A stretch of 64,000 bases of DNA from Filibacter tadaridae (lineage in GTDB: Bacteria; Bacillota; Bacilli; Bacillales_A; Planococcaceae). The stretch lies in the NCBI RefSeq assembly GCF_900609045.1, contig NZ_UXAV01000042.1:1-64000 (forward strand). Direction: 5' to 3'. Shown here piece by piece: positions 56,433-64,000 of the stretch. Position numbers and translations under genes: made by a program. Position 1 is the stretch's first letter. Each line of letters starts with the position of its first letter. The notes below the pieces were generated by a model. That model ran no database searches, had not been told where the DNA came from, and saw only the letters and a list, made by a program, of their open reading frames with translations.

Positions 56433-57305
56433 TTAGTAATTTTCACCGTTACAAACACTTTCAGCTGTAATTTCTAGATCTACACTATTCATTTCCTTTG
56501 TAAAACCATAAGGCTCCATGATTGCAACAATCTCGCCGCTTTCCTTTAACTTTTTAAGTTCTGCATTATAGGCCTCTCTCAATGCGTCATCGTCTTGACG
56601 GAAAGCAGCCGCGCCATAACTTGGTACACCTTCAATAGCTGGTTGTTCAAAGTCGTTGACGAATTCAAGTTTTTCTTGATTTGACGATTCAAGCGCCATT
56701 TTAATTGTCATTTCTGTACCGGTTGTAGCATGTGCTCTACCCGATTCGACTGCTGAGAATGAAGCAGGAATATCCGGCACCATTGTAATTTGGCTTTCGT
56801 CCACCCCTTCAGCTATCATGAACGCTTTTTCGGTTGCTCCACTCATCACGGCTACTTTAATATCCGGATTTGCTGCGATATCCTTATAACTTCTCAAGTT
56901 CATAGGGTTACCAGCTCCAACAATCAACCCTTCACCATATTTCATTTCAGGCTCACCAAAATCGACATTTTCGCAACGATCGGGTGTAGTTGCCATTCCC
57001 GCTGTGATAACGTCAAATTTCCCCGCTTTCAATCCAGGGATCAGTTGTTGAAAATCAGATAAATGCCCATCAATTTCATCAACGCCAAGATTTTTAAATA
57101 CCTTTTTGGCAATATCAACCGCAGCGCCTTTCAATTCCCCATCTTCTTCATATGCATACGGTTTTTCATTTGCAAAACCGACTTTAACGACTCCTTCGTC
57201 TTTCAGCGACCCCAAAACATCCTCAGCTTCCACTTCCCCTTTTCCGCAAGCCGATAGTAAAAGTAAAATTCCCACAGCCAAAATTCCATACTTGAATTTT
57301 CTCAC
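56433..57305 (-). CDS. ehuB: Ectoine/hydroxyectoine-binding lipoprotein
   Basis: 290 residues. Type II signal peptide with lipobox LLSAC (C20). Class II solute-binding protein of the SBP_bac_3 family. The features VGFANEKPYAYEEDGELKGAAVDIAK, FDVITAGMATTPDRCENVDF and EGLIVGAGNPMNLRSYKDIA are close to EhuB, the compatible-solute binding protein, including the Phe/Tyr-rich N-terminal pocket segment and the DRC motif. First gene of the operon; uptake would supply an osmoprotectant or carbon source. Confidence 0.88.
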   Translation of the reverse strand: MRKFKYGILAVGILLLLSACGKGEVEAEDVLGSLKDEGVVKVGFANEKPYAYEEDGELKGAAVDIAKKVFKNLGVDEIDGHLSDFQQLIPGLKAGKFDVITAGMATTPDRCENVDFGEPEMKYGEGLIVGAGNPMNLRSYKDIAANPDIKVAVMSGATEKAFMIAEGVDESQITMVPDIPASFSAVESGRAHATTGTEMTIKMALESSNQEKLEFVNDFEQPAIEGVPSYGAAAFRQDDDALREAYNAELKKLKESGEIVAIMEPYGFTKEMNSVDLEITAESVCNGENY

Positions 57306-57977
57306 AGTATGCCCCCTTTTATTTTTTCATCAAACAATGAAATTTGATAGTTACTAGACTACCATAGGTATTTTTAAACATCAAATAGAAATCCCCGTAT
57401 TTTTCAGTTAACAGATAGTTTTGTTTATGTCTAAAAGTTTGTCATACCAACCGTTAGAAGAGTTCTAAAACCCTTGCAAAATAAATAAAAAGTTTTTTTG
57501 TGAACGCTTAGTTCCCCTTGTGAATTAAAGGATATTGATCTTAAATTCTATTAATATCCTGTTGTTCGAACTAAATTGTTTGAAGGAAAATATAAAGAAT
57601 ATAAATTTTTTTAGAATGTGTTTAAACTATCTTTTAAACACCTGACTACCAATTAGAATTTCCATTTAACAGAGTCAAGCCCCCTGCAGGTGTACAAGTG
57701 GAACGCAAGTTTGTTCATCGATATTCGAATGAATATCACTATATTAGAATATTATTTCAGTATTGCCCGGAAGCTTCATTTAGTTCTTTTGAAATCGATA
57801 AAAAGTTAATTTTGAAGAGTTATAATCCGCCGAAGAAAGATACAAAGTAACTGCTAACTCTTATATTTTATTTGACTCCTAGTTTACGATAATCACTATT
57901 TTATGTATTATGTAAACAAGTTTTACGTCAAAAACAAAAGGAGCACTTTAAAATGCTCCTTTTCTCTTACATGATGT
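57306..57977. other. Gene-poor AT-rich interval with an orphan reading frame
   Basis: Promoter region of ehuB at the left. At 57640-57850 the plus strand has an open frame of about 70 codons without ATG (PFNRVKPPAGVQVERKF..., then YHYIRILFQYCPEASF), which could start at GTG 57698 behind AGGTG to give 50 residues. It looks like genuine protein sequence but has no partner I recognise. A terminator for the fni operon is at 57936-57963. Confidence 0.4.
57936..57965 (-). terminator. Terminator of the mevalonate operon
   Basis: AAAAGGAGCA (57936-57945) / TGCTCCTTTT (57954-57963), 15 bases after the fni stop. Confidence 0.88.
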
Positions 57978-59012
57978 TCAATATATATCCATCTTCAATC
58001 GATTCGTTGATTTCAACTCTTTAATGGATGCCGCCCCGATTGCAAACATCGTCATTTGTAGCTCAAGTTCTTTCGTTTCCATTACCTCTAGTACATCTTC
58101 AACAGATTGTGTGGCTTCTTTTAAGATAGAACGTCCAAAACCGGTCATGTCTGCTCCTAATGCAATCGCCTTTGCTGCGTCTAGTCCTGTGTGCATGCCG
58201 CCACTTGCAATGACAGGTTGGTTTTCGATGTATTCCCTGACGGACTTTATGCATTCCGACGTTGGTATACCCCACTCACTAAACGTTTCTGCCGCTTTGC
58301 TTTTTACAGAGTCTTTTGAACGGAACTTTTCAACTTGGCTCCACGAAGTGCCGCCCGCCCCCGCCACATCAATGAATGAGATCCCGACGTCACATAATCT
58401 TTTCGCGGTAACTCCGTCAATTCCCCACCCTACTTCTTTCACGCCAATGGGTACACCTAGCTCACTACACAGCCGCTCTATTTTCATCAGCAAGTTTTTG
58501 AAATTCAGGTTTCCCTCCGGTTGAATGACTTCTTGGATACTATTTAGATGAAGAACCAACGAATCCGCCTCTGTTATATCAATGATTTGCTTGCATTCAT
58601 CCGTTCCGAAGCCATAGTTCAATTGGACTGCACCTAGATTAGCAATGATAGGGGTTGTCGGTGCGTACTTTCTAACTTGAAAAGAGGTCCGGTATTCTTG
58701 GCTTTCAATAAGCGCACGTGTAGAACCAAGCGCTAATACCCAACCTTTTTCTTCAGCGGCAATCGCTAAATTCCGATTAATGGTTTCAGCAAATTCAGCT
58801 CCGCCTGTCATTGAGCTAATTAAAAATGGCGTTTTACGACCCTGTCCGAAAAAGTTTGTACTCATATCAATTTCATCAAAATTAATTTCGGGTAATGCAT
58901 TATGGATAAATCTAATTTGATCAAAGCCCGTTGAAATATTTTCGCCAGTTACTTGTTCATTTAAAGCGATTTTGATATGTTCTGATTTTCTTTTATTGAT
59001 TGGGACCGTCAT
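57978..59012 (-). CDS. fni: Type 2 isopentenyl-diphosphate delta-isomerase
   Basis: 344 residues. FMN- and NAD(P)H-dependent TIM-barrel enzyme interconverting isopentenyl and dimethylallyl diphosphate. Family marks: RKSEHIKIAL at the N-terminus, ISSMTGGAE, LNSIQEVIQPEG, VKEVGWGI, GAGGTSW and ASGGMHTGLDAAKAIALGA. SD AGGCGAG precedes ATG 59012. Last gene of the operon, completing the lower mevalonate pathway to both C5 units. Confidence 0.94.
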   Translation of the reverse strand: MTVPINKRKSEHIKIALNEQVTGENISTGFDQIRFIHNALPEINFDEIDMSTNFFGQGRKTPFLISSMTGGAEFAETINRNLAIAAEEKGWVLALGSTRALIESQEYRTSFQVRKYAPTTPIIANLGAVQLNYGFGTDECKQIIDITEADSLVLHLNSIQEVIQPEGNLNFKNLLMKIERLCSELGVPIGVKEVGWGIDGVTAKRLCDVGISFIDVAGAGGTSWSQVEKFRSKDSVKSKAAETFSEWGIPTSECIKSVREYIENQPVIASGGMHTGLDAAKAIALGADMTGFGRSILKEATQSVEDVLEVMETKELELQMTMFAIGAASIKELKSTNRLKMDIY

Positions 59013-59031
59013 ATAGGTTCACTCGCCTTTT

Positions 59032-60141
59032 CTAGTTAAGTTTTTCAGCTATCGCTCCTGTTTCAGAAACAGAAAGACGTAGAGGCATAATCCCTTCCAG
59101 CAGCCATTCGATATATACTTGTTCGGCTTTGTGCTCTTCATTGACAAAGGCAATTCCACAGTCTCCGCCCCCGGAACCCGATGTTTTACCGCCGCCGTAT
59201 TTATCAGCAATCTGGATCAGTCTTTTTAGTGTAGGTGTTTCGATAGGGACATCCCCATCCTCACCAAGGCTCTTTAAAGCTTCTCTATTTTGTGAAAGGC
59301 TCGATAGTGCTTCTAGATAGTTCTTGTTTTTAAAACCTGTAACCATCCTTGAAACGGCTTTTTCACTACGATCAAGGAACTTGCTATAAAGCAGTGGCTG
59401 GTGTTCCTGTAAATGGTGGATATGATTGATCATCGGTCCGGTTGATATATCAGAGCCGGTCCAGCCGACACAGAGTCTGAGTTCTTCTGGCGGCGTTATC
59501 GTCATAATTTCAAGATTTGGCCAAGACATGGTCATAAGTGAATGTAGAGGTGTTCCATCCTTTAGTTCTGCCAAAAGCCAATCCGATTGAAAAGCGGTAT
59601 AATGTAGCCAACCGCCATACGTAGAAGCAGCGATATCTGCACATGATCCATTGCCTTGAGCTTGTATATGGGCAATTGCTGAAAGTTTATAGATCAATAG
59701 TGCAGTCGGCTTTCCGGTATAGTGCTCATATAAGTTCGCCATAGCGGTAATAACTGTTACAACGACGGCTGCACTGGAACCTAATCCGTATTTTTTACCT
59801 GAAACATCATCCAACTCGCTTGTTATTGTTAATGAAAACGGTTGTAAACCAACCAATCTTTCCTGTAAAAATTGATTGAACGTAGTGATTGCATATTGAA
59901 CATATCGCAACTTTTGACTGGATTCACTGAAATGGATTGTATGCCCATCAGCAGTCCATATGATGCTATCCAGTCCTAACTGAGGAAGCGACAACCTATT
60001 TACTTCACAAGGCTTTATAGTTGCTTCTATATAACGATCCACCGCAACAACAATGGACTGTCCTCTAGGCTCAAGAATTGCATATTCACCTGCGATGAAT
60101 AACTTTCCTGGAACACGTATATGGTAATTCGCATCAATCAT
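59032..60141 (-). CDS. mvaK2: Phosphomevalonate kinase
   Basis: 369 residues. GHMP kinase: N-terminal VPGKLFIAGEYAILEPRG, ATP loop KYGLGSSAAVVVTVITA (about residues 115-130) and C-terminal KTSGSGGGDCGIAFV. Adds the second phosphate to mevalonate-5-phosphate. SD GGAAGGGAG precedes ATG 60141. Gram-positive-type enzyme, between mvaD and fni. Confidence 0.93.
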   Translation of the reverse strand: MIDANYHIRVPGKLFIAGEYAILEPRGQSIVVAVDRYIEATIKPCEVNRLSLPQLGLDSIIWTADGHTIHFSESSQKLRYVQYAITTFNQFLQERLVGLQPFSLTITSELDDVSGKKYGLGSSAAVVVTVITAMANLYEHYTGKPTALLIYKLSAIAHIQAQGNGSCADIAASTYGGWLHYTAFQSDWLLAELKDGTPLHSLMTMSWPNLEIMTITPPEELRLCVGWTGSDISTGPMINHIHHLQEHQPLLYSKFLDRSEKAVSRMVTGFKNKNYLEALSSLSQNREALKSLGEDGDVPIETPTLKRLIQIADKYGGGKTSGSGGGDCGIAFVNEEHKAEQVYIEWLLEGIMPLRLSVSETGAIAEKLN

Positions 60142-60167
60142 TGCTTACTCCCTTCCCGTTAGTGTGA

Positions 60168-61172
60168 TCAGCAACAGTTTTTTTTCTTGGATTGTGGTAA
60201 ATAAGTGATACCAGGGCCAGGGTGACATAAGTAAACATCTTGTACTGCTGGTATGTCCTTTAATTTTTCTTGAACGATTTGTTCATCTTTTGGTTGGCAG
60301 AGAACTTTCACATTAGGTCCTGCATCAATTGTAAAGTAAGCTTGGATGCCGGTTGCCCGTAATTCTTTGACTTGCTGCATGACATCAAGCGTTGCGCTTG
60401 TCCAATACATAAAAGGTGGATTCGCTCCTAAAGTGGTCGCATGCATTTTCAACGCATTGCCTTCAAGGACATTTCCCAACATTTCAAAATCACGTTGTTG
60501 CAGTGCTGATTTAGCGGTGTTTAAATCCACTTCTACAGTGTCTAACCATCCAGCATAAAAAGGGGAAGTTTCCACTGTACGTTTCATGCCTTCCCTGCTT
60601 AACACTTCTTTCGGTTCGGGAACTAAAAGGACAGATAGAATACTTAGATTCCAGTCTTGCGCTTCGAGAATTTGGTGCGCATAAGAATCTGTTCCATCTT
60701 CTTTATCACCTTTCTGCCATTCTACATAACCGCCGTAAATGGATCGACATGCAGAACCTGATCCTTGGCGAGCAATTTTCGAAAGTGTCTGGTCATCACT
60801 ATCCATCCCGAGTGCTTTCGTTCCTGCAGCTGCTAAAGCGGCATAGCCTGAGGCTGACGACGCAAATCCTGCTGCGGTTGGGACCTTATTCGTAGAATCA
60901 ATCACTGCATATAGTTTCTTACCCGATAAATCCCTTAGCAAGCTCATAAAACGACTGATTTTCACCGTTTCCTGTTCGCTTGCCAATTGGCCATTCAATA
61001 TAAATATATCGGCAGAAAGACAGGTACAAAACTGGACGGATGTCGTTGTATAAAACTGATCTAGCGTAATGGAGAGACTGCTGTTCATCGGCAAAAATAA
61101 CTGCTCGTCACGTTTACCCCAGTATTTTATGAGCGCAATATTCGTATAAGCCCTTGCTGTTGCCTCCATCAT
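60168..61172 (-). CDS. mvaD: Diphosphomevalonate decarboxylase
   Basis: 334 residues. GHMP fold: ARAYTNIALIKYWGKRDEQLFLPMNSSLS at the start is diagnostic, and PTAAGFASSASGYAALAAA is the ATP loop. The later EPKEVLSREGMKRTVETSPFY and FTIDAGPNVKVLC segments carry active-site aspartate and others. It converts mevalonate diphosphate to isopentenyl diphosphate. ATG 61172 has SD GGAAGGGG. The C-terminus ends with an unusual KKKNCC. Confidence 0.94.
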   Translation of the reverse strand: MMEATARAYTNIALIKYWGKRDEQLFLPMNSSLSITLDQFYTTTSVQFCTCLSADIFILNGQLASEQETVKISRFMSLLRDLSGKKLYAVIDSTNKVPTAAGFASSASGYAALAAAGTKALGMDSDDQTLSKIARQGSGSACRSIYGGYVEWQKGDKEDGTDSYAHQILEAQDWNLSILSVLLVPEPKEVLSREGMKRTVETSPFYAGWLDTVEVDLNTAKSALQQRDFEMLGNVLEGNALKMHATTLGANPPFMYWTSATLDVMQQVKELRATGIQAYFTIDAGPNVKVLCQPKDEQIVQEKLKDIPAVQDVYLCHPGPGITYLPQSKKKNCC

Positions 61173-61201
61173 ATAACCCCTTCCTTAACTCTTGAAGTCA
61201 T

Positions 61202-62164
61202 TTAGTTTCCAGCAGTTTGAAAGTGCCAGGTTTCATAAGCTCCCGCATCGCGCATTGCATCGGCTAGCGTAGTGGCATGTTGTTCGTTTTTTGCTAACGC
61301 GATGACACAGCCGCCAAGGCCTCCACCCGTCAATTTAGCTCCAAGTGCTTGGTGATGTCTCGCCGTTTGAACTAACCGATTTATAGAATGATCACTGACA
61401 CCTAATTTTGTCAGTTCATGCTGCGCTTGATTCATAGTGCTTCCCAACTGTTCTACATTCCCGGTAACGAGTGCCTCTTTGGCGCTATATGTAACCTTTT
61501 CCAGTATGTCGAGTGATTGTTGTGTAAGCGCCGGATTGACTTGATACATCTTTCTTATACCTTCCACGGCGGTACGTGTATCACCTACATGGCCCGTATC
61601 TGCAACAACGAGGTGCAGTGATTCTTTCATTTGTAACGGAATTATTTCTTTGTTTTTTTGAAACCAAATCGGAATATCGCTTGATGCCGCCTCCATGTCG
61701 ATACCACTGGGATTGCCATGAGCATGTGTTTCAGCAATGCTCACAAGCTGCATAAGCCTGTCCTGTTGTAAATCCTGATTGAAGTACTTATACAGACTTC
61801 TCACAATTGCAATGGCTACTGCAGCACTGGAACCTAATCCGCGCCCTATCGGAATACTTGATTGAATATGGATGCGTATACCTATTGGTTGTTGCCCTAA
61901 CACCTTTAGAGTTTCATTGATACATGCAGCAATTCCCATCAATTTTGTGGGAATACCCTCGAGCGGTCCGACATAATACCTGCAATCTACAAGAAGATCC
62001 TCTGTACGCTTTATCGCCGGCAGTTCCTCAACAGTGGATTGAGCTTTAATAGTTGGAAAAGGAAGTGCAATAGCTGGTTTACCATATACGACAGCATGCT
62101 CACCGACTAAAATCAATTTACTGTGCGCAGAACCGACAGCCTTTTTTTGAGGAAGCTTTATCAT
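61202..62164 (-). CDS. mvaK1: Mevalonate kinase
   Basis: 320 residues from ATG 62164 (SD GAGAGG); the frame extends to 62275 but would overlap the permease gene. GHMP kinase: KLILVGEHAVVYGKPAIALP near the N-terminus, PIGRGLGSSAAVAIAI ATP loop (about 100-115) and AKLTGGGLGGCVIAL near 285. It phosphorylates mevalonate, the first committed step of this set. It is 35 bases after the permease gene, so the two are probably cotranscribed. Confidence 0.94.
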   Translation of the reverse strand: MIKLPQKKAVGSAHSKLILVGEHAVVYGKPAIALPFPTIKAQSTVEELPAIKRTEDLLVDCRYYVGPLEGIPTKLMGIAACINETLKVLGQQPIGIRIHIQSSIPIGRGLGSSAAVAIAIVRSLYKYFNQDLQQDRLMQLVSIAETHAHGNPSGIDMEAASSDIPIWFQKNKEIIPLQMKESLHLVVADTGHVGDTRTAVEGIRKMYQVNPALTQQSLDILEKVTYSAKEALVTGNVEQLGSTMNQAQHELTKLGVSDHSINRLVQTARHHQALGAKLTGGGLGGCVIALAKNEQHATTLADAMRDAGAYETWHFQTAGN

Positions 62165-62199
62165 TCGTGTGCCTCTCTTTCTTAGGTGAAAAAATCTGT

Positions 62200-63555
62200 T
62201 CAACCCGCTATAATACTGACAATCCACGGTGCTGAGTAGAGAACCATAAATTGAACCCCGTAATTGACGCCCCACCTATGTAGGATTCCCGCTACTAACC
62301 CAATTAGTAAAACGCCGCCAATATTCAACCAGCCCGCATCCATGAATGCGAGTAATAAAACGAGTGCAAAAAATAGGCCTAACAGTGCTTCATGAGGCAC
62401 CCATTTAAATACAAATGTACAAATTTCCTGTGAATACTTAACAACAACAAAGTACGTCATAGACAGTGCCACTGCCGCCCCGATGATTGTTGCCCATACG
62501 AAATCTGCGGTGGATAGGATATGATGCATATTGTGATCCAATGTAAATACAGGCGGTGCATTGAATAGCGCATTGGCTGGACCAATCGCAACAGGTGAAA
62601 GTGGTATACCAAGCGCGATCAGTGGAATCAACGTTCCTGAAATATACGTAGCATTTGTCAGTGCATCCATACTGGAGATCGCCCGGGATGCCTTTTTCAC
62701 GGGATCTTTAATACGACTAGAAACCAGCTCACCAAGTAGGATTGTCATGCCCACTGGACTCATGATGAATGTGAATGTACCGACTAATGAAGCGACTGCA
62801 CTAGTACCCACTTCTTTTTTCGTTAATATTTTGAAAGGGTTGGGAATTTCCTTTTTGCGTTTTGTTTTATTGAGTACAATAGTCTTTTTACCGAAGCGTT
62901 CCAAGCTCTCCCTTTTTTCTTTATGTAACAGTTCAAAAAGGGTTAAAATCACCGGCCCAATCGTGATTCCTAGGAAAAAGGAGATAAATACATTTGTTCC
63001 TTCTGGTACCACGCCAACTCCCCAGTACAAATGACGTAAACCTTGGATTAAGATTGCAAATGGCACAATCGATGCGAGAGCGAGCCATCTATTTTTGCAC
63101 ATCAATGCCAAAATAATAGCACCGATAAAAAATAGTTGGTTAGCGTACGAGGTGATGACATCTGCAAAAGGTATTAAAGCATTCGCCAGAAGTAGACTGA
63201 CTGGTACTGCAACCAATGTTCCAATCACAGAACCTGATGCCATTTTCCGAATACTTAAATCAGGCACACCATGTTTCTTTAAAATCATCGCATGTTCGAC
63301 CATCGGGGCTGCCATCACCCCTCCTGGAATTCCTGCAATTGCAACGGGGACGGAATCGGTTAACTTTTTGGCAACAATTGCAGATATGAAGAAGGCTAAA
63401 ACAACGACTGGTTCCATGCCAGTCAATACCAACACTAATGTAACAGGTGCTAGTACGGCTGTTTCGTCTGTACCTGGTGCAATCCCGATAATGGTGTACA
63501 GGACTGCCGCAAACATGGCTGCCGCAATCATTTGTAAGATTAACATCACATCCAT
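62200..63555 (-). CDS. TctA-like permease linked to mevalonate genes
   Basis: 451 residues, ten to twelve transmembrane helices. It shows the two-half architecture of TctA, the large permease of tripartite tricarboxylate transporters: a first motif IGIAPGTDETAVLAPVT (about 23-39) and a second TYISGTLIPLIALGIPLSPVAIGPANALF (about 300-328), each with Gly/Pro-rich hairpins. It is diverged from citrate-type TctA and somewhat shorter. No TctC binding protein is nearby. Its tight position before mevalonate kinase suggests it imports mevalonate or a related branched acid; that is inference. Confidence 0.75.
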   Translation of the reverse strand: MDVMLILQMIAAAMFAAVLYTIIGIAPGTDETAVLAPVTLVLVLTGMEPVVVLAFFISAIVAKKLTDSVPVAIAGIPGGVMAAPMVEHAMILKKHGVPDLSIRKMASGSVIGTLVAVPVSLLLANALIPFADVITSYANQLFFIGAIILALMCKNRWLALASIVPFAILIQGLRHLYWGVGVVPEGTNVFISFFLGITIGPVILTLFELLHKEKRESLERFGKKTIVLNKTKRKKEIPNPFKILTKKEVGTSAVASLVGTFTFIMSPVGMTILLGELVSSRIKDPVKKASRAISSMDALTNATYISGTLIPLIALGIPLSPVAIGPANALFNAPPVFTLDHNMHHILSTADFVWATIIGAAVALSMTYFVVVKYSQEICTFVFKWVPHEALLGLFFALVLLLAFMDAGWLNIGGVLLIGLVAGILHRWGVNYGVQFMVLYSAPWIVSIIAG

Positions 63556-63557
63556 AA

Positions 63558-63830
63558 TCAGGCCTCATCCTTAACTACACGGAATCTACGCTTCGGTTTG
63601 ATCAAAATACTGCTTCCTATAAAACCGACTAACGCACCAATTAAACCGAAAAATAAAGGTTTAGGCGGTTCGTTGGGTGCGATGAAATAGCCGCCTAGCG
63701 TAGTCACGCTACAAATGACCAATGCCAAAACCAATTCCTTAATATTCACAAGGTCTTCCCAAACTTCGATATTTTCTTTTACTTCATCTATTTCATTTGG
63801 GTCTTGCGATGGTTCTTCTATTTTATTCAA
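63558..63830 (-). CDS. Small two-helix membrane protein, possible TctB-like partner
   Basis: 90 residues: an acidic N-terminus (about 30 residues), then two transmembrane helices (about 32-50 and 58-77) and a basic tail. Too short for ordinary TctB (about 150 residues, four helices), but it is placed where TctB is usually found, 2 bases before the permease gene. It may be a reduced small subunit. Start is TTG 63830 behind GAAGGGG. First gene of the mevalonate operon. Confidence 0.65.
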   Translation of the reverse strand: MNKIEEPSQDPNEIDEVKENIEVWEDLVNIKELVLALVICSVTTLGGYFIAPNEPPKPLFFGLIGALVGFIGSSILIKPKRRFRVVKDEA

Positions 63831-63921
63831 AGCTATTCAACCCCTTCTATTCCTTAAAGCTAAACCGACTCGTGACGCCGTACAATCAATGTATCGGATT
63901 CATTCTTGATTATAATGAAGT

Positions 63922-63936
63922 TGAAAATCATTATCA
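63922..63936. promoter_or_regulatory. Fur-type box near the right edge
   Basis: TGAAAATCATTATCA matches the 7-1-7 Fur core TGATAATNATTATCA at 14 of 15 positions counting the free centre. TATAAT at 63911-63916 lies just before it on the plus strand, so it probably controls a plus-strand gene beyond 64000 rather than the mevalonate operon, though it is 90 bases from that operon's start too. Confidence 0.6.
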
Positions 63937-64000
63937 ATGATAGGGAATCTTACCTCAGCTAATTGACAATGGTTAAGTGGTAGATTAATCCTTTTCGGGC

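Noticed and set aside
62165-62275. N-terminal extension of mevalonate kinase
   Set aside because: It would overlap the permease gene by 76 bases; ATG 62164 has an SD and the conserved N-terminus follows it.

Overview
The window looks like a chromosomal segment of a low-GC, spore-forming Gram-positive of the Planococcaceae (Sporosarcina-like). This is inferred from protein character and from gene order: 6.2-24.6 kb follows the Bacillus subtilis yqiW-yqjC-yqjD-yqjE-polYB-rnz-namA-proI-yqjP-yqjQ-polYA-yqjX order, and 29.4-50.9 kb follows ccdA-ccdC-yneK-citB-yneP-yneQ-yneR-plsY-parE-parC. I saw no rRNA, tRNA, CRISPR array or intact insertion sequence.

Layout. 0.2-1.8 kb: divergent ECF-type vitamin transporter S component and pyridoxine kinase. 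1.8-6.2 kb: an accessory patch with two exported coiled-coil proteins, a helix-turn-helix protein, a PD-(D/E)XK (Rpn-like) nuclease gene whose promoter overlaps a LexA-type operator, and several dispersed palindromic repeats. 6.2-17.5 kb: bacilliredoxin, the 31-codon Prli42 gene, methylmalonyl-CoA epimerase and carboxyltransferase, a PepT-like peptidase, a CheW-like protein, DNA polymerase IV (behind a 122-bp palindrome in tandem), RNase Z, then on the minus strand a T-box-controlled proC with namA, then yqjP-yqjQ. 17.6-25.5 kb: lipoproteins, a hydrolase, a probable type I toxin (holin-like peptide with an antisense terminator), an orphan DUF2281 antitoxin, the SOS Y-family polymerase UvrX, threonine deaminase and a YolD-like protein. 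25.7-29.2 kb: an asymmetric heterodimeric ABC exporter.

29.4-37.3 kb: CcdA, a thioredoxin-like protein and CcdC, then YneK, a Sco protein, a lytic transglycosylase, GlsB, nicotinamidase and aconitase. 37.4-44.4 kb is an insertion relative to the B. subtilis order: glycan-type dehydratases and epimerases, a glycosyltransferase, DUF1796, two DUF4183 proteins, and a protein built of exact-length 50-residue repeats. This is probably a spore- or cell-surface glycan locus. 44.5-50.9 kb: YneP, YneQ, YneR, PlsY and topoisomerase IV, the last behind a LexA-like site. 51-53.9 kb: an MFS transporter, a decayed small gene with a perfect LexA-type palindrome at its start, and a metallophosphatase. 54.2-57.3 kb: an ectoine/hydroxyectoine ABC importer (ehuBCDA).

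58-63.8 kb is the most distinctive unit: a minus-strand operon of a small two-helix membrane protein, a TctA-like permease, mevalonate kinase, diphosphomevalonate decarboxylase, phosphomevalonate kinase and type 2 IPP isomerase. It holds the whole lower mevalonate pathway joined to a transporter, without HMG-CoA synthase or reductase. My working hypothesis is uptake of mevalonate or a related acid for isoprenoid synthesis. A Fur-like box lies at the right edge.

Three exact GAAC-N4-GTTC sites (nuclease, uvrX, decayed gene) and one near match (parE) suggest local SOS control. About one exact match is expected by chance in a window of this size, so each site rests on its promoter context.
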